A stretch of DNA of 64,000 nt from Xestospongia bergquistia (lineage: Eukaryota > Porifera > Demospongiae > Haplosclerida > Petrosiidae): contig OZ014411.1 in assembly GCA_963965975.1 (NCBI GenBank), positions 8,867,501 to 8,931,500 of the forward strand. The letters are read 5' to 3'. The notes beneath the pieces were generated by a model. The model saw nothing but the letters and a program-made list of their open reading frames with translations. It was not told the origin of the DNA and did not search any database. Shown here one piece after another: positions 50,617-63,522 of this stretch. A program made the position numbers and the translations under genes. Every line of letters starts with the position of its first letter. Positions within the stretch are counted from its first letter, which is position 1.

Positions 50617-51560
50617 GTTTTCAGTATACTTTTAGGATCTTAATTAATGAAACAATTAAATAATCAATATAATATTGTTAATGTGCAAAATAAAATATGT
50701 AACAACTACACTTTTGTAGCTAATTGTGTACATATATTTAAACACCCTCTACCTTGACATGTAACAAATGTACCGCCTCCTTATCATATTAGCATTCCTC
50801 TTGTACAAGTTGTATATACATTTTTCTCCAACTCTTACTCATTATGCAAAGGGCCTGGCAATGCCAAACTAGAATAAGGATATGACTGAATATGGATGAA
50901 GTGAGTAGGCAATTCTTGTTTCATTGAACTAAAAATACCAAGTACACAGCTATGTCCTAGGAATAAGGTACATGCTGATTTTTAAAGAATTAAATAGAAA
51001 AATGACCACAACTGTTGTAACTTTTAATTACCACAATGATTTTATAATTTGCTATGCTAAATTTCAATTCAATGCTTGTCATGCCGTTCCTAGATCACAT
51101 CCTTAAGAGTGGTAATTCCAAATCATAATACTAAGGTTGCATTCCGTTAACAGAAGCTTGATTTTCTGGTAGTAATGGCTACACATACCCTTCATCAGTC
51201 TCCTTATTAATGAGTAAATTATGGTTGTAAATACTAACCAATCAAATTACTTCATTTGAGTTTAACACTCAGTAACACATCACCTGTTTTGAGGTGTCTT
51301 ACTGATTCAATAACAAGTCTCTATTTGTCAACAGCTGTTCAACATTTTTGGTTCTTAAGTTCATGCAGAGCCGATGATTGATAATATTTATGTTTTTTTA
51401 GTTGATAATATAACTACAAAAATATTTATAATGATACAAAACTTGCAATGAGGCTATTCCAACACAAAAAATGAACAAAGTATGTTCTTGCATTTTGTTT
51501 CTCTGTTATAGTTATACCATCATTAATTTTAAAGTGAGACTTTTGTGTAGAATATCTGAC
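50617..51560. repeat. Acyltransferase 3' flank of copy 4
   Basis: Reverse-complement match to 28100-29470 and 56700-57920. It carries the same landmarks, including a single copy of the arm that is doubled at 28310-28417. Confidence 0.8.
50689..50694 (+). promoter_or_regulatory. Poly(A) signal of acyltransferase copy 4
   Basis: AATAAA about 75 bp past the stop codon, at the same relative place as in copies 1 and 5. Confidence 0.6.
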
Positions 51561-51924
51561 AGCATATGCTGTTATGTAGGGATGCAATTGTCTATCTTGT
51601 TTACATTCTTTATGCTGGACTCACATTACCTATCCTTACATTTAATCCATTTCTCAGAAAATATTTTTATTACTTGCTTGTAGATGGCATAGACAATTAA
51701 GGATATTTACCAACTATCTAAGTAATATCACTAATATATAGTTGCCTTCTATGTCTATGCTGTTATGTAGAGATTAAACAATTGCCATCCGTACTATCTT
51801 GTTTGCATTCTTAGTATTAGACTGATGTTTCCTGTCCCTACAACTTTATTTACTTGTGAATGTTAATAACAATGATCAGAATTAAGGAAGAGTCCCAAAA
51901 GTCGTCTTAAAGATAAAAGTTAAA
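51561..51924. other. Intergenic, no gene seen
   Basis: An internal pair of similar stretches (around 51560-51620 and 51755-51830, both with CTATGCTGTTATGTAG-like sequence) suggests a small local duplication. Nothing else was recognised. Confidence 0.4.
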
Positions 51925-53580
51925 AATAAAGTAAATGTAGGTATGGGTAATATCAGTCCAATTCAAAGAATGCAAACTGGGATGGTAATTGCATCATCCT
52001 ACATAATAGCACTAATAACATATGTCAAATAACTTGAATTAATATAATGTATGTATCATTACAGTACACAATACAATTTTGTTGTAGTTGTAGAATGTAC
52101 ATATTATTTAGTCAACACAAAAGTCAACAAGTTTTCTGATTGTCCAGTGGTGTGTCTTCATTAACAGTCCCCTCAGAAGCAATTTCCAACAAAACTAGGT
52201 ACTTCTGTTCCCATACTGCCATTATTACATGGACAACAAGTATCAATGGTTTTATCCTGAAATAGACCACCCGCATATGTCCATATATGTTTACCAGGAT
52301 TGTTATCATATGTAATGGATATACCATCAACATATATAGTATCAATGCTTGGATTTGTAACCAAACCTCCACCTCCTAACATAGGTGGAAATCCATCAGG
52401 CGATCCAAACTGATATCCTCTCACTTGTCCACATATATTATTATTATTATTATATTAAAAATGACTGAACTTTGATTTCCAGATGATGACACTGGTCAAC
52501 CACATAGATCATGATCAATGTTTGTATATTGTTTTAACATTAGTCCAGTTGGACAGACAGTATCAGGTTCACTCATGTTGAGGTAACTAATTCTCATCCA
52601 TCCTCCCTTACCATCACAGTTATTACCCTCCATGTCACAATAAACAGTTAAACGAGAACCATTACTAGTTTGCATTGTATAATAGCCTGATAAAGCAGAA
52701 CTGTTTTTTTCTAAAACGAAAGCACAGCTGTCAAATGGACAGTATTTTAAAAGGATAGAACCATTAAAATTTATCTTGTAGTAACCTGGTGAGGAAGAAC
52801 TATTTTTATTGAATATTTCAGAGCAATTATAGCCATCAATATAGTCATCTAAATTACAGTAAACAAGGATTCGAGAGCCATTGCTAGCTTGAATTGTGTA
52901 ATATCCTGATTGTAATGGAGCTGAACTGTCTGCTCTCAAGAGTTCTGAACAATTTAGAATTGTTGGAAACCTTTGACAAGACGTAGGAAGTCTACTAGGA
53001 CAAAGAATGATACTGATCCCACTAATATTGTCTTTCAACTTGATAGTCTTTCCATCATTGTCATCATTACAACAGTTCTGTTCATAGAGTGAGGGGGATG
53101 TGGCGTTTGTGAGCTAGTCAGTCATTCATACAAACAGAGGAGGCATAATTAACATTTAGTAGAAGACTGAACAAGATGATTTGAATTAAAGTCTGCATTA
53201 TTCTCAATATATCACATTAAAAGGCACTGAGTCATTTCAAACAAGTCTTGGTTTAACATATATAGCTTCATCAATACAATTTGCAGCTCAGTATTACATT
53301 TCCTAAGATTACAAATATCACTATTAATCACATGCCAACAAAGTTTAGTACAGTATCGCATAGTTCGTTGCAAACTATAATCATTACAGTTAGCAATGTG
53401 ATCTTGTGTTAGAGCATACCAGTACATGTGTAGAGATCATTTACGAATACTTTGTTGAAATATTATCAATCTCATGTTCTCATGTAGCCAGTTCTTCCCC
53501 AAAGAAACAGGAGAGGTAGTCTTTACCCATGCCCCACGGACGAAAGACCAACTGACATTCAGAATAGGCCAAAAGAAAAA
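51925..53580. repeat. Segmental duplication, copy B
   Basis: Close similarity to 24655-26650 in the same orientation, with internal deletions. It ends near 53580, where a piece of acyltransferase intron 1 is joined. Confidence 0.85.
52124..53198 (-). pseudogene. Fibrinogen-related pseudogene (second copy)
   Basis: Paralogue of the gene at 25034-26304, and closely similar through the three SGYY/NGS/YC modules (52496-53038). It is disabled by several changes. A CGA to TGA change gives a stop after HDLCG near 52498. An ATT trinucleotide expansion at about 52437-52455 replaces part of the coding sequence and shifts the frame. A deletion of about 180 nt removes the region from GNDHYC to the ELRVM motif. 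The signal-peptide frame from ATG at 53198 is also out of frame with the body, through a linker one base shorter than in copy A. Confidence 0.9.
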
Positions 53581-53589
53581 TATACTTAG

Positions 53590-53710
53590 CATAATTTGAG
53601 ATGTTTACATATTCATTATTTGTATTATTAGTTTATGATTTGTTAATACAGTCATTTTAATTACAATAACAAATAATTTGTGTATAATTAACATTCTAAC
53701 AAGCATGAAT
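53590..53710 (+). repeat. Displaced fragment of acyltransferase intron 1
   Basis: About 100 bp match copy 4 intron 1 near 46990-47090, with landmarks GAGATGTTTA, ATTCATTATTTGTATTATTA and CAAATAATTTGTGTATA. No exon is attached. Confidence 0.75.
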
Positions 53711-54228
53711 TCAGTATGCAGTTATATATGGATCTTTGATCTTACTGTATACATAACACAATGAAAATATTGTTACAAACAACCTCACAACAGCAGACAA
53801 TCTTAGTATTTAAGTCACAGTTGTCTACTATATATTTACTACAATATGAGTATAAATGTCCACTATGACATACAATTATATAAAGCTCCATTTAAGTTAT
53901 CTCATGGCATTTTATTGCAGACATGGCATATTAAATTGAAGTATTGTTTTCAAGACCTTTAGTATGAAGTCTATGGATTTCGGCATAATTATAGCATACA
54001 ACTACAAAGTATATGTGCTATTTATCAACCATCAACAACTATTATAATTAATTTATACTATATTTCTGCAGTAGTTGTCTTTCAGTATATTCTGTAACAA
54101 TAACTCTCTCATTGACATCAGATAGTTCATAACATTGTCTATACTTGTATTTATATGCAGCAATTATGTAAACAACAACAGAGATGAAAATAATACCTAT
54201 CTTAAAGCATAATACTTTCAGTTACATC

Positions 54229-55670
54229 CTATAATGGTGAACTCGCCAGAGTTAGATGTAGAGAATAAATGCTATTGTGTGCGTACCATATTCCAATTAA
54301 TAATCCTTGCATAGTATGAGCATCTCGAGCTATAATAAACTCAAAACTTGTGAAATGGACCAGATAAATACTAATACCAGTAAAAAAACAGCCATGATAT
54401 ATATAGAAAGGTAGTGTGAGGACATCTGATTGTAGATCATTTTGAAAGGTTTTTTTTTTTGGTGCACAAATCATTGATAATTAAAGCATTTCTGATATCT
54501 CTAATCATGAAATAGCTTATAAGACTCATAATTATAGACTCTACTATAGCAGTGACAACAGTCCATTCTAGGAATGTATTGAGAGAAGATAGGAACAATT
54601 ACGAATTGATAAAAAGGAACAGCAAATACAACCGCAAGAAATGGAATTGCCAGAGGATATATCAGTAATAGATTTTCTATGAAATTATTTGGACCATCAC
54701 TTCACATAAGAATTAAATATTGATAATAGGTTTTAGAATTAGTGTCAAGAAATCCATATCAAAAACAAAAACAATGCTTAATATATATATATATATATGT
54801 ATATATATAAAGCTTTCGACATCCTCTATGTCTACAGTAGTAAATGGTCCTCCATATCTGTCTTTTGATAGGTCAAGTCTGGTGGAGGAACTCTCCGTAT
54901 TTGAAGGTGCTATGTCTCATTGTTTGTTTGAGTTTCCAAGCATACCTCATAACTCTCCAGATTAGTTTGACAGGGTTGTTATGCTGACCTGTTTCAAATG
55001 ATGTTTGAAAAAACAAAAAGACAAGACTGCAATGATGACAACAAGCACATCATAGCCAAAAATACAAGTTAAAGTAAAATAAACAGTGTTTATATAAACA
55101 ATAGCTGTCATAATTGATGTCACTTAAAACATAATAGAAAGCAAAATATAGCACATGTATAAAACCCAATACACAAAACTACTTAACTCCTGAGATGGTG
55201 CAAATTGAAGTTTATCAGTACCTAATTGGATCATATTACCTTCAAATAAGCCATATTCAAAAAGTATGGAAAAGTTAGAACTAAAGATAAACCAAATATA
55301 GTGATGTTATTTAGATGTACAAAGTATAGAGTCACTAATGAAACCATGACGATAAAGAATCCAACAAATATTAATATTATGTCAACTGTTATAAATTTAT
55401 ATCTCATCGATTTCTCAACCAACAAACCAAGAAGAGATAGTGAAGTCTAATTGTAGCAAATATAACATATGAATTGTGATCAATGAAATTTGTGAAAAGA
55501 CCTCCTGATAATATATAGTATTAGTTATTAGCAACATGTTTGTTGCCAGTATTACTAGAGCACCTTTAGAACTAATGCCAACATCTTGTAGTTCATCTCT
55601 TTCTAAGTTGTAGTTTGAATGCGAGTCAATAGGTATAGTACCACAGCAAAATCAGTTTTACAACTGAAGA
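54229..55670 (-). pseudogene. POT/SLC15-like major facilitator pseudogene
   Basis: Proton-coupled oligopeptide-transporter-like membrane protein, readable in several minus-strand frames. In order: GISSKGALVILATNMLLITN (about 55540-55600); LLGLLVEKSMRYKFITVDII with two membrane spans (55231-55443); a span then ETGQHNNPVKLIWRVMRYAW and TRLDLSKDRYGGPFTTVDIE (54820-54990); LAIPFLAVVFAVPFYQFVIV (54590-54670); EWTVVTAIVESIIMSLISYF (54490-54570); FTSFEFIIARDAHTMQGLLI (54290-54370). The cytoplasmic RLDL..RYGGPFT motif and the FEF..A...H.M.GLL motif are what I know from the POT family. At least four frame changes and an AT microsatellite interrupt it. Some breaks could be introns, but several fall in mid-helix without splice sites. 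Confidence 0.8.
54780..54809. repeat. (AT)n microsatellite inside the transporter remnant
   Basis: About 30 bp of alternating A and T with one TGTA interruption. It lies between the RYGGPFT segment and the next membrane segment. Confidence 0.9.
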
Positions 55671-56333
55671 ATAGAAGATGAGATTCAGACAAATCATAAT
55701 AAGAGTAAATATGTTGCTCTTCCTAAGAGCGTGTCATTCTCATGGAAATTGGACAGTGGTATTTATTTAGTTTGTTAATGTATTGTTAATTACAGTTACT
55801 AGCCAACTGATGGAGTGATGATGACACTGATTATATTCATGCAAAGTTTTTCATGTTGTTAATTTTGCATTTCTTGTAGTAGAAGGAGACAATAAATTTG
55901 GTTATTACCTAACTCCCGGTTTTTTCTTTATAAACACTTTTAATATTGTTAGTCTAGTTTGCAATGATAATGGCCTATTTAATAAGCCTTTAAGTCATTT
56001 TAACAGTTAATTGAAAGCATTTTAGTGAAAATAATGGACCATCCTACGATTATGAAAATGAATAACAGTTAAGCTGTTTAACAGGGAATTATCCAGTTAG
56101 AGAACCTTTTTGTGCTATTGTCAGTCTAACTAGAAGTTTAATGCCAGTACCTTTAAATAAGACACTAAGTGATTTTTAACTGTTATTTGAATGAATCAAA
56201 ATGTGATAGATGGAATATAATTATCATTTATTCATGAGATCATCCTGTATATTAAGTCATAATGTATATATATATATATATACATACATACATACATACA
56301 TACATGCATACATACATATATACATACATACAT

Positions 56334-56374
<41 letters not shown>

Positions 56375-56480
56375 AAATTTATTAAAATTTAAAAAAATCA
56401 TTTGTCTTTTTATCTCACTACATTTTATTTTTAAATGGCTAAGTTTGGTGCTTTTGTGCTTAAAATATGAATCCAAACCA
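55671..56480. other. Intergenic, microsatellite-bearing, no gene
   Basis: Nothing recognisable up to a CATA/TA microsatellite at about 56262-56371. Open frames over it are repeat artefacts. Confidence 0.55.
56262..56371. repeat. (TA)n/(CATA)n microsatellite
   Basis: TA runs flank a CATA tract of about 50 bp, the same composition as the core of the palindrome near 38.5 kb. Confidence 0.95.
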
Positions 56481-57844
56481 TAAGCTCTAAAAGCACATGC
56501 TTATATGCTCATGCAGTATTCACTTGCATGCATGCCATAACTCTCTACAGCATGAACAGGCTCATGGCTGTGTAACATCACAGCATGTTGTAAGATTTGA
56601 AGGAAAAACAACCACAAAAATTGAGCAATCTCCAACAGGTCAATTGTTTTTGTGGTTAATTCATAAAGAAGCAAAGCAAAGATAGGGTGTTGCTTGAGGT
56701 CAGATATTCTCAAACTAAAGTCTCACTTTAAAGTTAATGATGGTAACTATAACAGACAAACAAAAGCAAGAATTTGCTTTGCTATTTTTTTGTGTTGGAT
56801 TAGCCTCATTACAAGTTTTGTACCATTATAAATATTTTTGTAGTTATTATATTATCAATTAAAATACATTAATATTATCAATCATCCATTTTGTATGAAC
56901 TTAAGAACTGAAACAAGCTGCTGACAAACAGAGATTTGTTATTGAATCAGTAGACACCTCAAAACAGGTGATGTGTTACTGAGTGTTAAACTCAAATGAA
57001 GTAATTTGATTGGTCATTGTTTACAACCATAATTTTCTTTTTTATAAGGAGACTGATGAAGGGTATGTAGCCATTACTACCAGAAAATCAAGCTTATGTT
57101 AATGGAATACAACCTTAGTATTATGCTTATGGATTAGCAATGTTTAGGTTGTGATCTAGGAACAGTATGACAAACATTGACATGAAATTTAGCATAGCAA
57201 ATTATAATATCACTGTGGTAATTAAAAGTTACAATAGTTGTAGTTATTTTTCTATTTAATTCTTTAAAATCAGCATGTACCTTATTCCTAGGACATAACC
57301 ATATACTCAGTATAAACAAAGTTTGTGTTCTAATAAAATGAGGATTGCCTAGTCATATTTGCTCATCCTTATTGTAGTTTGGCATGGACAAGTCCTTTGC
57401 CTAGAGAGGAAGAATTTGGAGAAAATTGCATATACAACTTGTACAAGAGGAATGATAAGGAGGTGGTATATTAGTTACATATCAAGAGGGTGTTAACTAT
57501 ATGTAATCAAAAATATGGCTGTTGATGTGGACAATCTTTTGCCCAAAACAACTGTTATAACTTAAAGGGAGTGACTGATAACATGAATATACTGAATGGG
57601 AAGGAGTATGAAGACAGGAAGCAAGCTACACATTAGTAGTATTGACAATAGCCATATTATTTCAGAAAGAATTACAATTAAAATATGTTTCACAATCTGT
57701 AGGTACAATAAAGACCATTTTCCAGGAGCTATATAGATCACATTGTATTTTCTATTGCAATTCTTGTTATGTTTTGAAGAAAGATAATGTGATCAAACAA
57801 ACATGTTTGTGTATCAAAACTACACAATTAGCTACATACATTTT
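56481..57844. repeat. Duplicated 3' flank of acyltransferase copy 5
   Basis: Same orientation as 28051-29390. It has only one arm of the hairpin found at 28310-28417 (near 56790-56845). Confidence 0.8.
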
Positions 57845-57850
57845 TTTATT
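57845..57850 (-). promoter_or_regulatory. Poly(A) signal of acyltransferase copy 5
   Basis: AATAAA on the minus strand, about 75 bp past the stop codon. Confidence 0.6.
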
Positions 57851-57924
57851 CTGCACTTAATAATATTATTATTTTGATTATTTAATTGTTTCATTAAATA
57901 AGATTCTATAAGTATACTGAATGC

Positions 57925-58952
57925 CTAATCAACTGCTTTCTTTTTCTTAGGCAGAACCTGATACACAGCAATCCATCCTACTCCAATAATGTATGGAAAA
58001 AAATAAAAAGAGCTCCCAAACTAAAGAACAAATTTGATCACTCAACATGAAGTATAGTTTATATAATATATAAATTGTACCTTAAAACAAGCCTCCCATG
58101 AGAGAAGAAAGAAGCAAATAAATCCAAAAGACATCACAAAATTCTTCAATGTAAATGCAAACAGCCATACAGGAATATAGACTGGCCATGACAACTGATT
58201 GATATCTCCACCAATTAATTTCTTAGCATAACTTATAAACTATAAAATATTGAAAATTGTTAAGTATAATTTTTTAATCATACCAGTTTTTCAGCTGAAA
58301 CAAGAATAAATTCACCAAAGAAGAAGATAAAATATCCAACCCAGAATCCATGCCATATAGACAAAAACATGGTGGCAATGAAAATGGACAGGTATTGATT
58401 ACTCAACCACTTTAAACGTTTATATACATTTCTTTATAAAGAGAAAGTATGCACAATATATACAATAGAATACACTGAATGTACAGAATATACTACTTAC
58501 CTTGCTACCCATTCATTAGTTTTAAGATTGTAGGACTTTGAAGCACTCTAAAGAATGCAAGTAGAATTAATTATTGATAACTAATTGTTATAATTAAATT
58601 ATTATATGTAGTAATGATATTGATTTGCCATCGGCTTACCTGAATTGTAATCCCAAAGTTAAACAACATCAGTTTTGCATTACACAAACCACCCCAGTCC
58701 ACAGCACCATCTGATTTGTGGCCATCATAAGTTATTCCAGTTAAAATAGAAGAACTTTCCTAGTATAAAAGTTGCACATAATTTTAAACAGAAAGGTTCA
58801 CCCTGTAATAGCTACAAAGGTCCATTTTCAAAGTTAATACATCATGTTAGATAAAAATAACTGGCCTAAAAATTAACTGGCAAATTTTAACTCAACCAAT
58901 AAAAAATTTATGTACATACATATTACACATACATACATGCATCCACGCACAT

Positions 58953-59043
<91 letters not shown>

Positions 59044-62000
59044 AGTCAAAGTACTATTTACTATAACTTTTTAAGGCTTTCCATAGCATGTTAAAACAAT
59101 TGTGCAGAATATAGAAACCTATAGCAATTTTAAAAATTGGGTCCTTGACATTTAGGTTGTCATTATGATAAATTACAATAGTATCATCATATAAACTTAC
59201 AGCAAAAATCCACACGCATAATAAAAGGTGAGCAGCACCTGTAGCAGTTGGTATCATGGCAGCAAGTCTGTATAGTAAACTACTATTCTATAGACATAGT
59301 AAAGTGATAGAATGATATATAGTATTAAGTGGTCATCCTTACAATAAATTCTTCAGTTATTACATATTGTAATGGAAAAAAATGACTAAATACAATAAAG
59401 ATGGCAGTTGCAATCAGAAAATGTACTAATCTCAACAAACTTGCAGGAACGCTATATAAGTCATGTATCATTAATAGATTTTTCTAAATATGTACCTGCT
59501 AGGTGTTATATTTCTGTCATATAGTGTTCCTGAAACAAACATTTGGTATCTTATGAAAGGAAACTAATAATACACTATAATAAATCAAAGATATTTTGAC
59601 TATAAGTATATTACCACTGGTCCAACCAATATTGTACAAAAGAAATAGCAATATCCAAATAACTGAAAAGATAGAACAGAAATGACAGATCATTAATATA
59701 TCTCAGATGTATATTTACTGTAAAAATTAATTAGTTCATTTAACTAATACATGGTTTTACAGGTTATATAAAATGTAAACATAATACTATATTGATTACT
59801 AATGTATTATGAAATTGATAGTTATGTAGCTATATAAACAGTAGTACATAGTAATGAATACAGTATTATGATTACTTGTTTGACAAAAATAAGTTTGTAA
59901 TTGCAAACTGTATAACCAATAGTGATTAAATTAACAATCAATTTTTACAATGATATATATACATATACCTCAATAAAAGAGGGTAGTTCTTTGATTTGAA
60001 ATTTCTTTTGTTCTTCAGTCAACAATGTCTATAATTGTTATAATATTTATTGTTATTGATCTAATTTATTTACTTCTTTCCTGCCACCATCATACAAACT
60101 AGTAGCTAAGTCTATAATATGAGTAAATAGAGTTGGGCTTGTATACTAAAACATATAATTGACTTACCAATTAACTTCAATACCATTACACATTGAGGAG
60201 TTGTCCAGTTATAAGGATAAAGAACACCAGAGTAATAAATCACAGCATATCCATATAAAAGATGACTCTTTAAAGAAAATAAAAATCAACTTTTGTCATG
60301 TCACTAAATTTGATTGTCACAAAAGTATTGTTATGTCACATAACAATCAGTTACCATAGTAACAATCCATGTTAAGAATAAGGAGAACTTTGTTCCTCCA
60401 AAAAGATATAGAATACCATAGACAGTAATAATGTCTACTAAAGAGTGCCAGATATCAGTACCTAGTAAGTGTAGGAAATGTGTTATTAGTTATAGACATA
60501 TGTAGTGAACTAACCAAATACATAGTACATAATAATAAAACCATTAAGACTTGAAAATAAATTCTAAAATAAATTAATAAAGAATGAATAAATAAAAACA
60601 ATGCTGATATTGTGATATTACATCAAAATCATTGTTGGTAATTATGAAGAGAGAGAATATAATGGTATTGACTCTAACAATTATTCAAGCTAAATTTTGG
60701 GCAAAGTCTCACTTATCATTATCAAATATTGGAGCTTAAAGCTACCAAATAGCTTGCAAGTAATTTTAAAAGCAAAATTAGAGGGCATTACCATGCCAAA
60801 TCAATTATTGAAATGGTCATCTATGAATGTGCTGTAGTGTGTGTTGTGAGAATAATGCTTTCTAGGACCCTAACATTGGTTACAGATTTGATTATCACAA
60901 AGAAACATAATATTAAAAGTTGGAAGAAGACATGTTGGTGGCCTAAAACAATCTTTAAACAGCCTAGCAGGATTTGTGTGATAGGTGGAAATATGATTGC
61001 TTTAGGTAGGTATAGTCCTATGTGTATTGTCATAGTATTGTAAGTGAGACAAAGACATTCCAAATAGAAATTCCATTTAAAGAATGAATAAATTTGGAGA
61101 GAACTGTTTATTCGTAAGTCTCAATGAATGAATTAGCAGTTCAGCTTTTATACATGATATAAGTCTAAAAGTGAAGTCATTGATTATCAGAGCATAAAGA
61201 AATAATTCACAATTGTGTCTTATAAGATTAAAGGATATATACCTGGGTATCAAGTATAAAGGATTACAATATTAACACTAGATACTACTGTTGCAATTCT
61301 ATGGATATTTCTTTCATTGCAATAGTAAATGAGTCAATTATTACATTTAAAGACAGGAGCCTTCAGTAATATATTCATAATTACCTGAACTAATTTTGAG
61401 TCAGTAACACTTATCAACTGTCGAAAGATAAAAGCCATTGGATAACCTGTAATAATAGGTTGATATTAAATATTTTTTAATTAATTTTCTATAAGACTAT
61501 AAAAGTATTTATTTGGTTAACTATACACAAATTATTTGTTACTGTGATTAAAATGACTGTATTAACAAATCATAACCTAATAATACAAATAATGAATATC
61601 TAAACATCTCATTTAAATGTACAGCTTGTTTTAAACATTTCTACTAAAATTACAGAATTAAAACCATTCCAATTAAATGGACTAATGATGTGTAAAATAA
61701 TTGCTATTCTTTACATAATTTACATGAGTACATTGTTATTTAACAGAACGACTGCTCTTACAAAGTAATTAACATTTCACTAAAGCATACTAACCTGTTA
61801 GAATGTACACTTTCTTATAATTCATTGGACTTCACAGACACATTATAATATCATTACTGATAGTAAACTAGCTAGGAAAAACTGGACCATTTAGTGGGAA
61901 AATTTTGAGACAGACAGATTTTAATTACCAACAAGTGTGTGACTCTCTCAAGCTTGTCCCACATAATTCTATTTCATTTCAATTTCTATTTCTTCGGTGC

Positions 62001-62836
62001 ACCTTGGTATATTTGAAAATTCCAATTAATAACCTATTTGCTAAGAAACTGAGTGTAGATATTACAATATACAATCAAAATCGAGTACCTAACACACCTG
62101 GAAAGAGAGCTCGTGGTACCTGTTTTTATGTTAGCATTATTAAGTAACAACAAAAGCCTAATAAAAATCATAGTGGTGTACATGCCAAGAATGGAATAAG
62201 GAATAATGAACCACTAACTGGATCATTAATTGGAATTTTCAAATACGCAAACAGTTTCAGAAGAAATTGGAATTGTAATGTTCGTCTTCAGCATCTGAAG
62301 ATTAATGATAAATGAGAGTAATTATTTCAAAACACAAAGCCATCAATTTCAAAGTAGGTATCAATGCCATACCTGAATGTGACACACTATCCACTATTCT
62401 ATTGACATAATCTCAAGATACAAGAGTATCTCATATGTTATCTATGACCAATATTTCTTTAATTAACTGAGACATAATACTGTGAATGATTTAAACAACT
62501 TGACAACAGACATCCATTGCATATATTCTTAAGGTTAAACTTTTGAACTAAGACTTGTACAGTACTTAATAATTATGCTACATCAAATTCATGTGACATA
62601 GGAACTGAACACTGAGTTAAAGCTAATGAACAATCAGCATAACTCATTTGCCAATTATAAGTAAGAGTAAGTGTATACATGACTGGATTGAACACAGATA
62701 AATCAAGGAATCAAACTTGGGGTAGAAATCAGTAGATATGATAGATCACAATCTTACCCATTAGAATTCCTAGCAAAACTCGAGCCTTTGGTTCTGAGAT
62801 ATCAGCTGTACTGTTTACAATCTGTGCTAGATTCAT
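57925..62836 (-). CDS. LPCAT3: LPCAT3/MBOAT5-like lysophospholipid acyltransferase, copy 5
   Basis: Sixteen GT-AG exons join to 458 codons with the same lengths and phases as the other complete copies: 62758-62836, 61385-61446, 60515-60563, 60355-60461, 60168-60267, 60074-60111, 59969-60028, 59615-59662, 59496-59563, 59343-59451, 59201-59287, 58640-58759, 58501-58547, 58284-58431, 58081-58239, 57925-58020. No internal stop was found. It keeps the catalytic Asn (YNLKTNEWVAR) and His (IWHGFW), and is the only complete copy with TNEW rather than TTEW in that motif, as in human LPCAT3 (TNAW). The first residues, MNLAQIVNSTADISEPKARV, differ most from the sisters, and the 5' flank diverges from copies 1 and 3 soon after the ATG. 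Predicted function as for copies 1 and 4: ER phospholipid remodelling. Intron 11 holds a long CA repeat. Confidence 0.92.
58953..59041. repeat. (CA)n microsatellite in intron 11 of copy 5
   Basis: About 89 bp of uninterrupted AC repeat, the longest pure dinucleotide run in the window. The same intron carries TG/CATA repeats in copy 3 and short repeats in the mosaic fragment. Confidence 0.97.
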
Positions 62837-63522
62837 TGTGAATATCAGTTGATCAATTATACAATAGTCAATCATTACGTATATTTGCACGGAATGTCAG
62901 GCCCAGCTGCCAAAAATGACTCTGTATAAGTGAACAATCAAAGTAAACAACAGATTTCCCTATTAAGAGCAACAGATGCTCTACCCTTTATTGTTAATAC
63001 AGTGTGAACATAACAAGGAAATAGACACACTTTGTGGTCACATGGTATGATCAATGAAAGTATGGCTATACTACATTTTATCCTGCACATTTCAAGGGAT
63101 TAGTTGATGACTTGCTTCAAAACAATTTCAAATTTATAACAATAGGACATAACAGTTAACTGGCACTATTTTTTATTGTTGAGAAAATTGGTTAGAATTA
63201 ATAATTAATAATACAAATAATAGCCATCACATAATCAGCAATATTATTTTCAAGGTTTGATGATCAAATAACTTGATTACATTCTATGAAAAGATTCTCG
63301 TAATATTCAGAATAATACTTCATTACAAACTGTGATGGTTAACTTGATGATTAAGTAATGATTGACAATGTTGACTTACAATTTTTCGATTAAACAAAAA
63401 TATGACATACATCCTAAAATATTGGGACATATATATCAAAGGTGAAGTAAATATGATAATTGTATAATCACAAAAAACATCTTGTGCTTTTGGTCTCTTG
63501 GTGTAACAATATAAAGAAGAAT
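62837..63522. repeat. Duplicated 5' flank of copy 5, then intergenic
   Basis: Part of this stretch (63025-63175) matches 35270-35420. The segment near 63330-63385 is an inverted match to about 45070-45150. No coding sequence was recognised. Confidence 0.6.

Noticed and set aside
60813-61063. Overlapping frames on both strands in intron 2 of copy 5
   Set aside because: The sequence is shared intron 2 DNA (also in copy 4 near 47490-47690), with stops and no coding pattern between copies.
57925-62836. C-terminal KKKKAID as a canonical ER-retrieval KKxx signal
   Set aside because: The lysines are at positions -4 to -7, not -3 and -4, so the motif does not fit; multiple membrane spans are enough to explain ER location.
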